Below, piece by piece: positions 1-8,196 of a DNA stretch of 11,130 nucleotides. The notes under the pieces were generated by a model, which searched no databases, was not told the DNA's origin, and saw only the letters and a program-made list of their open reading frames with translations. Source of the stretch: JANOGU01 sp964499865 (GTDB taxonomy: Bacteria; Pseudomonadota; Alphaproteobacteria; Rhodobacterales; Rhodobacteraceae); NCBI GenBank assembly GCA_964499865.1, contig CAZCPY010000102.1, forward strand, positions 1-11,130, in the 5' to 3' direction. A program made the position numbers and the translations under genes. How positions within the stretch are numbered: the first letter of the stretch is position 1; each line of letters begins with the position of its first letter.

Positions 1-1587
<1,587 letters not shown>

Positions 1588-1594
1588 GACCCAT

Positions 1595-1620
1595 GCGGGC
1601 CGGGGGAAACCCCGGCCCGC
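1595..1620. terminator. GC-rich hairpin between the convergent clpB and liuC genes
   Basis: A perfect 11-bp stem (1595-1605 with 1610-1620) closes on a GAAA-type four-base loop, 7 bp after the clpB stop and 5 bp before the liuC stop. Being symmetrical, it would form in transcripts from both sides. No T-run follows on either strand, so efficient intrinsic termination is uncertain; it may act with Rho or as a 3'-end stabiliser. Confidence 0.6.
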
Positions 1621-1625
1621 CGCGT

Positions 1626-2405
1626 TCAGCCCGTGGCCCAGGGTGGCGGACGGCGGGCGAAGAAGGCGGCGATGCCCGCCTGCGCCTGCGGCGTTTCCCA
1701 GGTGTCGGCCAGGCGGCGGATGGTGTCGTCGATGACCTCGGCGTCGATGGTCGGCCCAAGCGCCCGGGCCAGCGCCTTGGCCGCCGCCACGGCGGCGGGG
1801 GCGGCTGCAAGGTAGGGGGCGACTTCCGCCTCGACGGCTTCGTCAAGCTTCGCGGCGGGAACGACGCGGGACAGGATGCCCAACGCCTGGGCCTCTCCTG
1901 CACCGAAGACCCGGCCCGACATGAAGACCTGCCGCGCCCGCCCCTCGCCCATCCGCGCGAGCACATAGGGCGCGATGGTCGCGGGGATCAGGCCCAGCCG
2001 GGTTTCGGTCAGGCCAAGCTGCATGTCCTCTGCCGCAACGCTCACGTCGCAGACGCAGGCCAGCCCCACCCCGCCGCCGTAGGCCGCGCCGTGCAGGCGG
2101 CCGATCAGCGGCAGCGGCAAGGTGTTCAGTGCCTGCAGCATCATCGCGAGCCTGCGCGCCTCGGCCATGCGGGTGGCACGGTCGGCCTGCATCTGCGCCT
2201 GCATCCAGCCGAGGTCGGCGCCCGCGCAGAACATCCGCCCCGCCCCCGACAGCACGACGGCGCGCAGGCCCGGTGTCCGGCCCAGCGTTTCCGCCATGGC
2301 GGTCAGGTCGGCGATCATCGCCGCCGACAGGGCGTTGCGCTGGTCGGGGCGGTTCAGCGTGACGTAGGCGACTCCCCGGTCGTCGGTCCTTGTGTCGAGC
2401 GTCAT
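1626..2405 (-). CDS. liuC: Enoyl-CoA hydratase/isomerase (crotonase) family, probable 3-methylglutaconyl-CoA hydratase
   Basis: The 259-residue product is a cytoplasmic crotonase. From its place after the methylcrotonyl-CoA carboxylase and HMG-CoA lyase genes, it most likely hydrates 3-methylglutaconyl-CoA to HMG-CoA in leucine breakdown. The oxyanion-hole segments are visible: CAGADL around residues 60-65 and AYGGGVGL at 108-115. A conserved glutamate sits in GLTETRLGLIP (E134), matching the second catalytic Glu of enoyl-CoA hydratase. At the place of the first catalytic Glu (GGGCEL in mitochondrial hydratase) this protein has glycine (G114); from memory this is common in bacterial LiuC/GnyH-like proteins. 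The ATG at 2405 overlaps the liuE stop as ATGA (4 bp) and has a G-rich stretch just upstream, so translational coupling is likely. It is the last gene of the operon. Family is certain; substrate is inferred from context. Confidence 0.86.
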   Translation of the reverse strand: MTLDTRTDDRGVAYVTLNRPDQRNALSAAMIADLTAMAETLGRTPGLRAVVLSGAGRMFCAGADLGWMQAQMQADRATRMAEARRLAMMLQALNTLPLPLIGRLHGAAYGGGVGLACVCDVSVAAEDMQLGLTETRLGLIPATIAPYVLARMGEGRARQVFMSGRVFGAGEAQALGILSRVVPAAKLDEAVEAEVAPYLAAAPAAVAAAKALARALGPTIDAEVIDDTIRRLADTWETPQAQAGIAAFFARRPPPWATG

Positions 2406-3259
2406 CCCGCCCCCCGCAGGCCGCGGGCAAAGGCCGCGGCGGTGGCCAGCCTGTCGCGGTCGATGCCGGTGGAAAGGCCCCGCGCCTCCAGATGCGCGAC
2501 GACGGCTTCGGTCGCCACGTTGCCCGGCGCGCCGGGGGCGAAGGGGCAACCGCCCAGGCCCCCCGCGGCGGTGTCGAAGACGCGCAGGCCAAGGGCCAGC
2601 GCCGCGTCGATGCTGGCCAGCGCCCGGCCGCCGGTGTCGTGGAAATGCCCGGCCAGCCGGTCGGCGGGCATGTCGGCCAGCACCGCCGCCAGCATCCGCG
2701 TTACCGTCTCGGGCGTGCCCGCGCCGATGGTGTCGCCCAGGCTGATCTGCCGGCACCCCATGGCGGCAAGGGCCGTCGCCACGCGGGCGACGGCGGCGGG
2801 GGGCGTGGGGCCGTCGTAGGGGCAGTCGGTGACGCAGGAGACATAGCCCCGCAGCGGCAGCCCCGCGGCCCGTGCGGCTGCGGCCACCGGGGCGAAGCGG
2901 TCGAGGCTTTCGGCGATGGAGCAATTGATGTTGGAGCGGCTGAAGCCCTCGGAGGCCGAGGCGAAGACCGCCGCCTCGCCTGCACCTGCCTCCAGTGCGG
3001 CCTCGAGGCCGCGCAGGTTGGGGGTCAGCACGGCATAGGTCACGCCCGGACGGCGGGCGATGGCGGCCATGACGGCGGCGGCGTCGGCCATCTGCGGCAC
3101 GCGCGCCGCGCTGACGAAGCTGGTCACCTCGATATGGCGCAGGCCGGTTTCGGACAGCAGGTCCACCAGGCGCACCTTGTCGGCAGTGGGGATGGCGCGC
3201 GGTTCGGTCTGCAGTCCGTCGCGCGGGCCGACCTCGCAGAGCGTGACGGCGTCAGCCAT
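2402..3259 (-). CDS. liuE: Hydroxymethylglutaryl-CoA lyase
   Basis: The 285-residue product (also called MvaB in other bacteria) is a divalent-cation-dependent TIM-barrel lyase that cleaves HMG-CoA to acetyl-CoA and acetoacetate, the last step of leucine degradation. Key residues of the family are all present: R13-D14 in GPRDGLQ, E44 in IEVTSFVS, metal ligands H205 and H207 in GHFHDT, the catalytic-loop cysteine C238 in GLGGCPFA, and N247 in the following GN. Length is normal for bacterial HMG-CoA lyases and full. The ATG at 3259 lies inside the end of liuD (8-bp overlap, 3252-3259), and its own stop overlaps the liuC start by 4 bp, so the gene is clearly mid-operon. Isopropylmalate/homocitrate synthase relatives are excluded by the GLGGCPFA loop and the neighbours. 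Confidence 0.94.
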   Translation of the reverse strand: MADAVTLCEVGPRDGLQTEPRAIPTADKVRLVDLLSETGLRHIEVTSFVSAARVPQMADAAAVMAAIARRPGVTYAVLTPNLRGLEAALEAGAGEAAVFASASEGFSRSNINCSIAESLDRFAPVAAAARAAGLPLRGYVSCVTDCPYDGPTPPAAVARVATALAAMGCRQISLGDTIGAGTPETVTRMLAAVLADMPADRLAGHFHDTGGRALASIDAALALGLRVFDTAAGGLGGCPFAPGAPGNVATEAVVAHLEARGLSTGIDRDRLATAAAFARGLRGAG

Positions 3260-5240
3260 CGCCGGGCCCCAGCGTCAGGATCACCGCGCCCGCGGCAAGG
3301 CGGTCGCCTTCGCGTGCCGGCACCTCGGCCACTGTCCCGTCGCGCGGGGCAGTCAGCGTATGTTCCATCTTCATCGCCTCGAGCACCGCCAGCGCCTGCC
3401 CGCGCATGACCTGCGCGCCGGGTGCCACGGTCAGGCTGCGCAGCAGGCCCGGCATCGGGGCGGTCACCCTGTCCCCGCCCGGGCCGTCCTCGGTCCGCCC
3501 CGCCAGAGGGTCGGGAAGGGCGAAGTCGTCGCGGCGGCCGTCGTGGAAGACGGTCAGCCGGTTGCCGTGGCGCAGGACCTCCACGCCGACGATCCGCCCG
3601 CCAAGGTCGAGGCCCCCCGGACCCGGCGCAACGGTCAGCGCCCGATCCCCGAAGGCCACCGCGAGGCGCCCGTCCCCGGCATCGGTCACCGCGATGTCCA
3701 GCCGCGCCCCGCCATGGTCCAGCGCCACCTGCCACCGCGCCGCCCCCCATAGCCGGAAGCCGCGCAGGCAGTCGAAGGGGCTGGCCCCCTCGGGCGGGCG
3801 GTCCAGCCCAAGGGCGGCCAGCGCGGCGGCGGCGACGGTCGCGGGCTGCGCGATCGGGTCCGGCAGCAGCGTCGCGAGGTCGCGGGCGATCAGGCCGGTG
3901 TCGACCTCGCCGCGCGCAAATCCCGGGTGTCGGGCCAGTGCGGCCAGAAAGCCGAGGTTGGTCACCGTGCCTGCCAGTCGGCAGGCGTCCAGCGCCGCGG
4001 CCAGCCGCCGCAGCGCGGTGGCGCGGTCGGGGCCGTGGGCGATCACCTTGGCGATCATCGGGTCGTACCAGGGGCTGACCTCGTCGCCCGGCCGCACGCC
4101 TGCGTCGATCCGCACCGGCCCGCGGGCAAAGGCCGGCCCTTGCGGAAAGCGCAGATGGTCCAGCCGCCCGGTGGCGGGCAGGAAACCGCGGCCCGGGTCT
4201 TCGGCATAGACCCGCGCCTCGAAGGCCCAGCCGTCGATGCGCAGGTCGTCCTGCGCAAAGGGCAGGGGCTCGCCTGCCGCCACGCGCAGTTGCAGTTCCA
4301 CCAGGTCAAGCCCGGTGATCGCCTCGGTCACCGGGTGTTCGACCTGAAGGCGGGTGTTCATCTCCATGAACCAGAAGCCGCCCGCGCGCGGCGGGCCCGT
4401 GCCGTCCACGATGAACTCCACCGTCCCCGCGCCCACGTAGCCGATGGCGCGCGCCGCCTCGACCGCCGCGCGGCCCATGGCGGCGCGAACCTCGGGAGTC
4501 ATCCCTGGCGCCGGGGCTTCCTCGATCACCTTCTGGTGGCGGCGTTGCAGGGAACAGTCGCGTTCGAACAGGTGGACGACATTGCCGTGGCGGTCGGCGA
4601 AGACCTGGATCTCGATGTGTCGGGGGCGGGGGACATAGCGTTCGATCAGGCAGGCCGGGTCGCCGAAGGCCGCTTGCGCCTCGCGCCGGGCGGATTGCAG
4701 GGCGGCGGGGAAATCCTCTGGCCGGTCGACCAGCCGCATCCCCCTGCCGCCGCCGCCCGCGCGGGCCTTGATCAGGACGGGATAGCCGATGGCCGCCGCC
4801 TGCGCGGCCATCATGCCCGCGTCCTGATCCGCGCCGTGGTAGCCCGGCACCACCGGAACGCCCGCCCGTTCCATCAGCGCCTTGGCTGCGTCCTTCAGGC
4901 CCATGGCGCGGATCGCGGATGCCGGCGGGCCGATGAAGGTCAGGCCCGCGTCCTGAACGGCCATCGCGAAGTCGGGGTTTTCGGACAGGAAGCCGTAGCC
5001 CGGGTGGATCGCCTGCGCGCCGGTCTGCAAGGCCGCCTGAATGATCCGGTCGCCCCTCAGATAGCTGTCGGCCGCTGGCGCCGGGCCGATGGCGACGGCC
5101 TTATCTGCCATCGCCACATGCTGCGCCCCGGCGTCGGCCTCGGAAAAGACCGCGACGGTGCGCAGGCCGATCCGCCTTGCGGTGGCGATGATGCGGCAGG
5201 CGATTTCTCCGCGGTTCGCGATCAGGAGGGTGTCGAACAT
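3252..5240 (-). CDS. liuD: Methylcrotonyl-CoA carboxylase, biotin-containing alpha subunit
   Basis: The 662-residue product (MccA/LiuD) carries both biotin carboxylase and biotin carrier domains and, with LiuB, carboxylates 3-methylcrotonyl-CoA using ATP and bicarbonate. The biotin carboxylase part covers about residues 1-450: N-terminal LIANRGEIACRI, glycine-rich ATP loop at 161-167 (AGGGGRG), and the active-site segment MNTRLQVEH at 294-302. A divergent linker of roughly 130 residues follows, corresponding to the subunit-contact domain of this family. The C-terminal biotinyl domain has EAMKMEH with the biotin-accepting lysine at K624. The start is the ATG at 5240, where the conserved N-terminus begins; the open frame upstream of it is only a shadow of liuB. 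Only 7 bp separate it from the liuB stop, and no clear Shine-Dalgarno is seen, suggesting coupled translation. A propionyl- or geranyl-CoA carboxylase is possible from domains alone; gene context favours methylcrotonyl-CoA. Confidence 0.93.
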   Translation of the reverse strand: MFDTLLIANRGEIACRIIATARRIGLRTVAVFSEADAGAQHVAMADKAVAIGPAPAADSYLRGDRIIQAALQTGAQAIHPGYGFLSENPDFAMAVQDAGLTFIGPPASAIRAMGLKDAAKALMERAGVPVVPGYHGADQDAGMMAAQAAAIGYPVLIKARAGGGGRGMRLVDRPEDFPAALQSARREAQAAFGDPACLIERYVPRPRHIEIQVFADRHGNVVHLFERDCSLQRRHQKVIEEAPAPGMTPEVRAAMGRAAVEAARAIGYVGAGTVEFIVDGTGPPRAGGFWFMEMNTRLQVEHPVTEAITGLDLVELQLRVAAGEPLPFAQDDLRIDGWAFEARVYAEDPGRGFLPATGRLDHLRFPQGPAFARGPVRIDAGVRPGDEVSPWYDPMIAKVIAHGPDRATALRRLAAALDACRLAGTVTNLGFLAALARHPGFARGEVDTGLIARDLATLLPDPIAQPATVAAAALAALGLDRPPEGASPFDCLRGFRLWGAARWQVALDHGGARLDIAVTDAGDGRLAVAFGDRALTVAPGPGGLDLGGRIVGVEVLRHGNRLTVFHDGRRDDFALPDPLAGRTEDGPGGDRVTAPMPGLLRSLTVAPGAQVMRGQALAVLEAMKMEHTLTAPRDGTVAEVPAREGDRLAAGAVILTLGPGDG

Positions 5241-5247
5241 CAGGCGC

Positions 5248-6849
5248 TCACATCCGGAACAGGCCGAAGCGCGTCTCGGCCACCGGCGCGTTGCGCGCCA
5301 CGGCCAGCGACAGGGCCAGCACTTCGCGGCTTTTCGCGGGGTCGATGATGCCGTCGTCCCACAGCCGGGCCGAGGCATAGAGCGGGTGGCTCTGCCTTTC
5401 GAACATTTCGACCGTGGGGCGGCGGAAGGCTTCCTCTTCCTCGGCGGTCCAGGTCTTGCCCGCCCGTTCCACCGCCTCGCGCCGCACGGTCGCCAGCACG
5501 CCTGCCGCCTGTTCGCCGCCCATGACGGAGATGCGGCTGGAAGGCCAGGTCCACAGGAAGCGCGGCGCATAGGCCCGCCCGCACATGCCGTAGTTGCCCG
5601 CCCCGAAGGACCCGCCGACGATCATCGTGATCTTCGGCACCGCCGCGGTGGCGACCGCAGTCACCATCTTGGCGCCGTCCTTGGCGATCCCGCCCGCCTC
5701 GTAGCTGCGGCCGACCATGAAGCCGGTGATGTTCTGCAAAAACACCAGCGGGATCCCCCGCTGGGCGCAAAGCTGCACGAAATGCGCGCCCTTCAGCGCG
5801 CTTTCGGAAAACAGGACGCCGTTGCTGGCCACGAGCCCGACGGCCATGCCCATCACATGGGCAAAGCCGCAGACCAGCGTGGCCCCGTAGCGCGCCTTGA
5901 ACTCGTCCAGCCGCGACCCGTCGACGATGCGGGCGATGACCTCGCGGATGTCGTAGGGTATGCGCAGGTCGGCGGGCACCACGCCGGTGATTTCGGCGGG
6001 GTCGTAGAGCGGGGGTTCAGAGGCATTGAGCGGTTGCGGCGGCGGCAGGTTCAGGCTGGCGACCGCCTGCCGTGCCAGCGCCAAAGCATGGGCGTCGTCT
6101 TCGGCCAGATAGTCCGCCACGCCGGAAAGCCGGGTATGCACGTCGCCGCCGCCCAGGTCTTCGGCCGTCACCTCTTCGCCCGTCGCGGCCTTCACCAGCG
6201 GGGGGCCTGCGAGGAAGATCGTGCCCTGGTCGCGCACGATGATGGCGACATCCGACATCGCGGGCACATAGGCCCCGCCCGCGGTGCAGGATCCCATCAC
6301 CACGGCAATCTGCGCGATGCCCTTGGCCGACATGTTGGCCTGGTTGAAGAAGATGCGGCCGAAATGGTCGCGGTCGGGAAAGACCTCGTCCTGACTGGGC
6401 AGGTTGGCGCCGCCGGAATCCACGAGGTAGACGCAGGGCAGGCGGTTGGCCTCGGCGATTTCCTGCGCGCGCAGGTGCTTCTTGACGGTCATCGGATAGT
6501 AGGTGCCGCCCTTCACGGTGGCGTCGTTGCAGACCACCATCACCTCGCGCCCCGCCACGCGGCCCACACCGGCGACAAGCCCCGCCGCAGGCGCCGCGCC
6601 GTCGTAAAGGCCGTGTCCGGCCAGCAGGCCGATTTCCAGGAAGGGCGAGCCCGCGTCGAGCAGGCGGGCCACGCGGTCACGGGGCAGAAGCTTGCCGCGG
6701 GCGGTATGGCGGGCGCGGGCGGCTGGCCCTCCGCCTGCCATGGCGGCTTCGGCCGCGGCCCGCACCTCGGCCAGTGCGGCGGCATGGGCGCGGCGGTTGG
6801 CCTCGGCGGCGGGGCTGCCGGGGGCGTGGCTGGACGTCAGGACCGACAT
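5248..6849 (-). CDS. liuB: Methylcrotonyl-CoA carboxylase, carboxyltransferase beta subunit
   Basis: The 533-residue product (MccB/LiuB) moves the carboxyl group from biotin on LiuD to 3-methylcrotonyl-CoA, giving 3-methylglutaconyl-CoA. It shows the two crotonase-fold halves of acyl-CoA carboxyltransferases. The N-terminal half has the RGKLLPRDRV segment near 51-60, the ND.TVKGGTYYPMTVKK stretch at 108-124, DSGGANLP at 144-151 and MGSCTAGGAYVPAM at 185-198. The C-terminal half has LQNITGFMVG at 371-380 and GGSFGAGNYGMCGRAY at 412-427. These blocks are characteristic of MCC beta subunits rather than PccB. The ATG at 6849 is chosen because it is preceded by a G-rich Shine-Dalgarno (AGGGGG on the minus strand) at suitable spacing; the frame stays open to about 6972, but that part is unlike the family. 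It is the first gene of the operon in the window, and no isovaleryl-CoA dehydrogenase gene precedes it. Confidence 0.95.
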   Translation of the reverse strand: MSVLTSSHAPGSPAAEANRRAHAAALAEVRAAAEAAMAGGGPAARARHTARGKLLPRDRVARLLDAGSPFLEIGLLAGHGLYDGAAPAAGLVAGVGRVAGREVMVVCNDATVKGGTYYPMTVKKHLRAQEIAEANRLPCVYLVDSGGANLPSQDEVFPDRDHFGRIFFNQANMSAKGIAQIAVVMGSCTAGGAYVPAMSDVAIIVRDQGTIFLAGPPLVKAATGEEVTAEDLGGGDVHTRLSGVADYLAEDDAHALALARQAVASLNLPPPQPLNASEPPLYDPAEITGVVPADLRIPYDIREVIARIVDGSRLDEFKARYGATLVCGFAHVMGMAVGLVASNGVLFSESALKGAHFVQLCAQRGIPLVFLQNITGFMVGRSYEAGGIAKDGAKMVTAVATAAVPKITMIVGGSFGAGNYGMCGRAYAPRFLWTWPSSRISVMGGEQAAGVLATVRREAVERAGKTWTAEEEEAFRRPTVEMFERQSHPLYASARLWDDGIIDPAKSREVLALSLAVARNAPVAETRFGLFRM

Positions 6850-6941
6850 GGCGCCCCCTGTCTGCCGCGACCGACGGGCCCGGCGGGTGCAGGATGCCGG
6901 GGCTTTGCCGCGGAAGGCAAGCGGCGCGTCCGGCGGGGGGT

Positions 6942-6976
6942 ATGCGGGAGCCGGCGTCTGGCGTAGGCTCACGCAT
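6942..6976. promoter_or_regulatory. Near-perfect inverted repeat in the liuB divergent promoter region
   Basis: The left arm ATGCGGGAGCC (6942-6952) and right arm GGCTCACGCAT (6966-6976) are complementary at 10 of 11 positions, with a 13-base spacer. The repeat ends 4 bp before the Shine-Dalgarno of the rightward gene, and its right arm overlaps a TAGGCT that could serve as a -10 (6964-6969), though no good -35 is seen. It lies 93 bp upstream of the liuB start. It could be an operator for either direction or a hairpin in the leader of the rightward transcript; the regulator is unknown. Confidence 0.4.
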
Positions 6977-6992
6977 CGCGAGGGAGGTTGGC

Positions 6993-7493
6993 ATGCGGAT
7001 CGTGGCCGGTGTTCTGGCGCTGATGCTGGCGGTCCCGGCCTGGGCCGTGGAATACGAGGCGGTCAGCAAGGCCTGCGGCAGGGCGGCCCTGTCGAAGGGC
7101 CTGCTGGTCGCCGGGGTGACGGGCTTTCGCGACGTGACCGGTGCTGCGGGGCAGGTGGTGTCGGTGCAGGCGACGCTGACCTTCCGCGCCACCCGGCGGC
7201 GGCTGGTCTGCACCTATGACGTGGCGACGCGGCGCACGACGCTGGAGGAGATCGGCCGCGAGCAACGCGCGCCCACGGCTGCGGTAACCTGGCAAGCCTG
7301 CGAGGCGGCGGCGGAGCGGCAGGGCTACCGGCCCAGCGCGCGGATCGAGCAGGCAGACCTGGAGGACAGGTTCGGGTCGGTCTCGGCGCGGCTGACGCGG
7401 CTTCGGGCGAACAAGGACCGGGTGCGCTGGATCGTTGAATGCACCTACGACTTTGCGACCGAACGGGTACGGGTCGAGGCTTCGCGGCAATAG
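6993..7493 (+). CDS. Small exported protein with two diverged copies of a Cys/CTYD unit, function unknown
   Basis: The 166-residue product has a clear N-terminal signal peptide (basic MR, hydrophobic core, PAWA with predicted cleavage after A18), so the ~148-residue mature form should be periplasmic or outer-surface. I do not recognise a named family. The mature protein is two units of about 60 residues. Unit 1 (about 27-85) begins with AC..AA (C28) and ends in LVCTYD.AT (C73). Unit 2 (about 102-163) begins with AC.AAA (C103) and ends in VECTYD.AT (C150). The four cysteines pair naturally as one disulfide per unit, which suits the oxidising periplasm. The ATG at 6993 is supported by a strong Shine-Dalgarno GAGGGAGG at 6980-6987 with a 5-bp spacer; the longer open frame upstream lacks the signal peptide at its N-terminus. 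The gene is divergent from the liu operon and convergent with the fasciclin gene. Confidence 0.82.
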   Translation: MRIVAGVLALMLAVPAWAVEYEAVSKACGRAALSKGLLVAGVTGFRDVTGAAGQVVSVQATLTFRATRRRLVCTYDVATRRTTLEEIGREQRAPTAAVTWQACEAAAERQGYRPSARIEQADLEDRFGSVSARLTRLRANKDRVRWIVECTYDFATERVRVEASRQ

Positions 7494-7520
7494 GGCGCGC
7501 GGGTTTCCCGCGCGCCCTTT
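7493..7520. terminator. Intrinsic terminator hairpin between two convergent genes
   Basis: A perfect 11-bp stem (7493-7503 with 7507-7517) with a TTT loop begins on the last base of the TAG stop of the upstream gene and is followed by TTT (7518-7520). It ends 9 bp before the fasciclin stop codon. The symmetrical stem would serve both strands, although the short T-run exists only on the plus side. Confidence 0.75.
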
Positions 7521-7529
7521 CGCAGGGGC

Positions 7530-8009
7530 TCAGCCTTCCGGCGGCAGGATGACGCTGTCGATGATGTGGATCACGCCGTTCGAGGCCGCGACATCCGGGC
7601 CCGAGATGACGGCGCCGTTGACCTTGGGCCCGCCGTCCAGCGTGATCGTGACGTTGGCGCCCTGCACGGTGGCCGCCGTCATGCCTTCGGTCAGGTCGGT
7701 CGACATGACCTTGCCCGGCACGACGTGGTAGGTGAGGATCGACACCAGCTTTTCCTTGTTCTCGGGCTTGAGCAGGTCCTCGACGGTGCCTGCGGGCAGT
7801 GCGGCGAAGGCGGCGTCGGTCGGCGCGAAGACGGTGAAGGGGCCGGGTCCCCTGAGCGTCTCGACCAGGCCCGCGGCCTGCACCGCGGCGACCAGCGTGG
7901 TGAAGCTGCCGGCGCCGACGGCGGTGTCGACGATGTCCTTTTCCTGCGCCCAGGACGGCATGGCGAAGGCCGAAGCGGCGGTCAGCGCGATGAAGGTTCT
8001 GCGGATCAT
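7530..8009 (-). CDS. Exported fasciclin (FAS1/beta-Ig-H3) domain protein
   Basis: The 159-residue product has a signal peptide (MIRR, hydrophobic core, PSWA with predicted cleavage after A21) followed by one FAS1 domain filling the rest of the chain. The domain shows the conserved first block GPFTVFAPTDAAFAALP (55-71), the YHVVPGKV segment (94-101) and the second block NGVIHIIDSVILP (144-156). FAS1 domains generally mediate adhesion or protein contacts; the role of these short bacterial versions is poorly defined. The ATG at 8009 has AAGGGAGT as Shine-Dalgarno (8018-8025, minus strand) with an 8-bp spacer. An ECF-type promoter candidate lies about 45 bp upstream of the start. From memory, a fasciclin gene is among the reported RpoE/ChrR singlet-oxygen targets of Rhodobacter sphaeroides, which would fit; this recollection was not checked. 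Confidence 0.93.
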   Translation of the reverse strand: MIRRTFIALTAASAFAMPSWAQEKDIVDTAVGAGSFTTLVAAVQAAGLVETLRGPGPFTVFAPTDAAFAALPAGTVEDLLKPENKEKLVSILTYHVVPGKVMSTDLTEGMTAATVQGANVTITLDGGPKVNGAVISGPDVAASNGVIHIIDSVILPPEG

Positions 8010-8053
8010 GCGGTGTCACTCCCTTGATGATCTGCCAGTAAGCTGGCGGACGG

Positions 8054-8081
8054 AAGACGAGCGAACCTGACAGGCGGATCA
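8054..8081 (-). promoter_or_regulatory. Candidate ECF (RpoE/ChrR-type) sigma promoter for the fasciclin gene
   Basis: On the minus strand TGATCC (8076-8081) is followed after 16 bp by CGTCTT (8054-8059). TGATCC matches the recalled -35 element of Rhodobacter RpoE (ECF11) promoters, and the CGT start fits ECF -10 elements, although the following bases depart from the recalled CGTAAG form. A start site near 8047 would give a leader of about 40 bases that contains the fasciclin Shine-Dalgarno. Confidence 0.5.
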
Positions 8082-8105
8082 GGGTCACTTTCCGGCAGGC
8101 GGGGG

Positions 8106-8136
8106 TTGACGTGACCGGCGCGGCGCGGCCTAGGCG
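8106..8136 (+). promoter_or_regulatory. Weak candidate sigma-70 promoter for the serine hydrolase
   Basis: TTGACG at 8106-8111 is a good -35 match. A TAGGCG at 8131-8136 (19-bp spacer), or the overlapping CCTAGG at 8129-8134 (17-bp spacer), is a poor -10. It lies 60 bp before the chosen hydrolase start, and no better candidate is visible in 8010-8196. Confidence 0.3.
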
Positions 8137-8196
8137 GAAACCGCTCACGGTCAAGGCAAGCCCATGTTATCCATGGTGATCCGACGTGAGGCCCCG

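Noticed and set aside
3927..5348. Long plus-strand open frame (473 codons) opposite liuD
   Set aside because: It lies entirely over a conserved biotin carboxylase gene, and its composition is that of antisense GC-rich DNA.
5089..6966. 625-codon plus-strand open frame opposite liuB
   Set aside because: Antisense shadow of the carboxyltransferase gene, rich in His, Arg and Gly with no recognisable motif.
8177..8182. TGATCC on the plus strand just before the serine hydrolase start
   Set aside because: No matching -10 follows at 15-18 bp and the site is too close to the start codon; probably chance.
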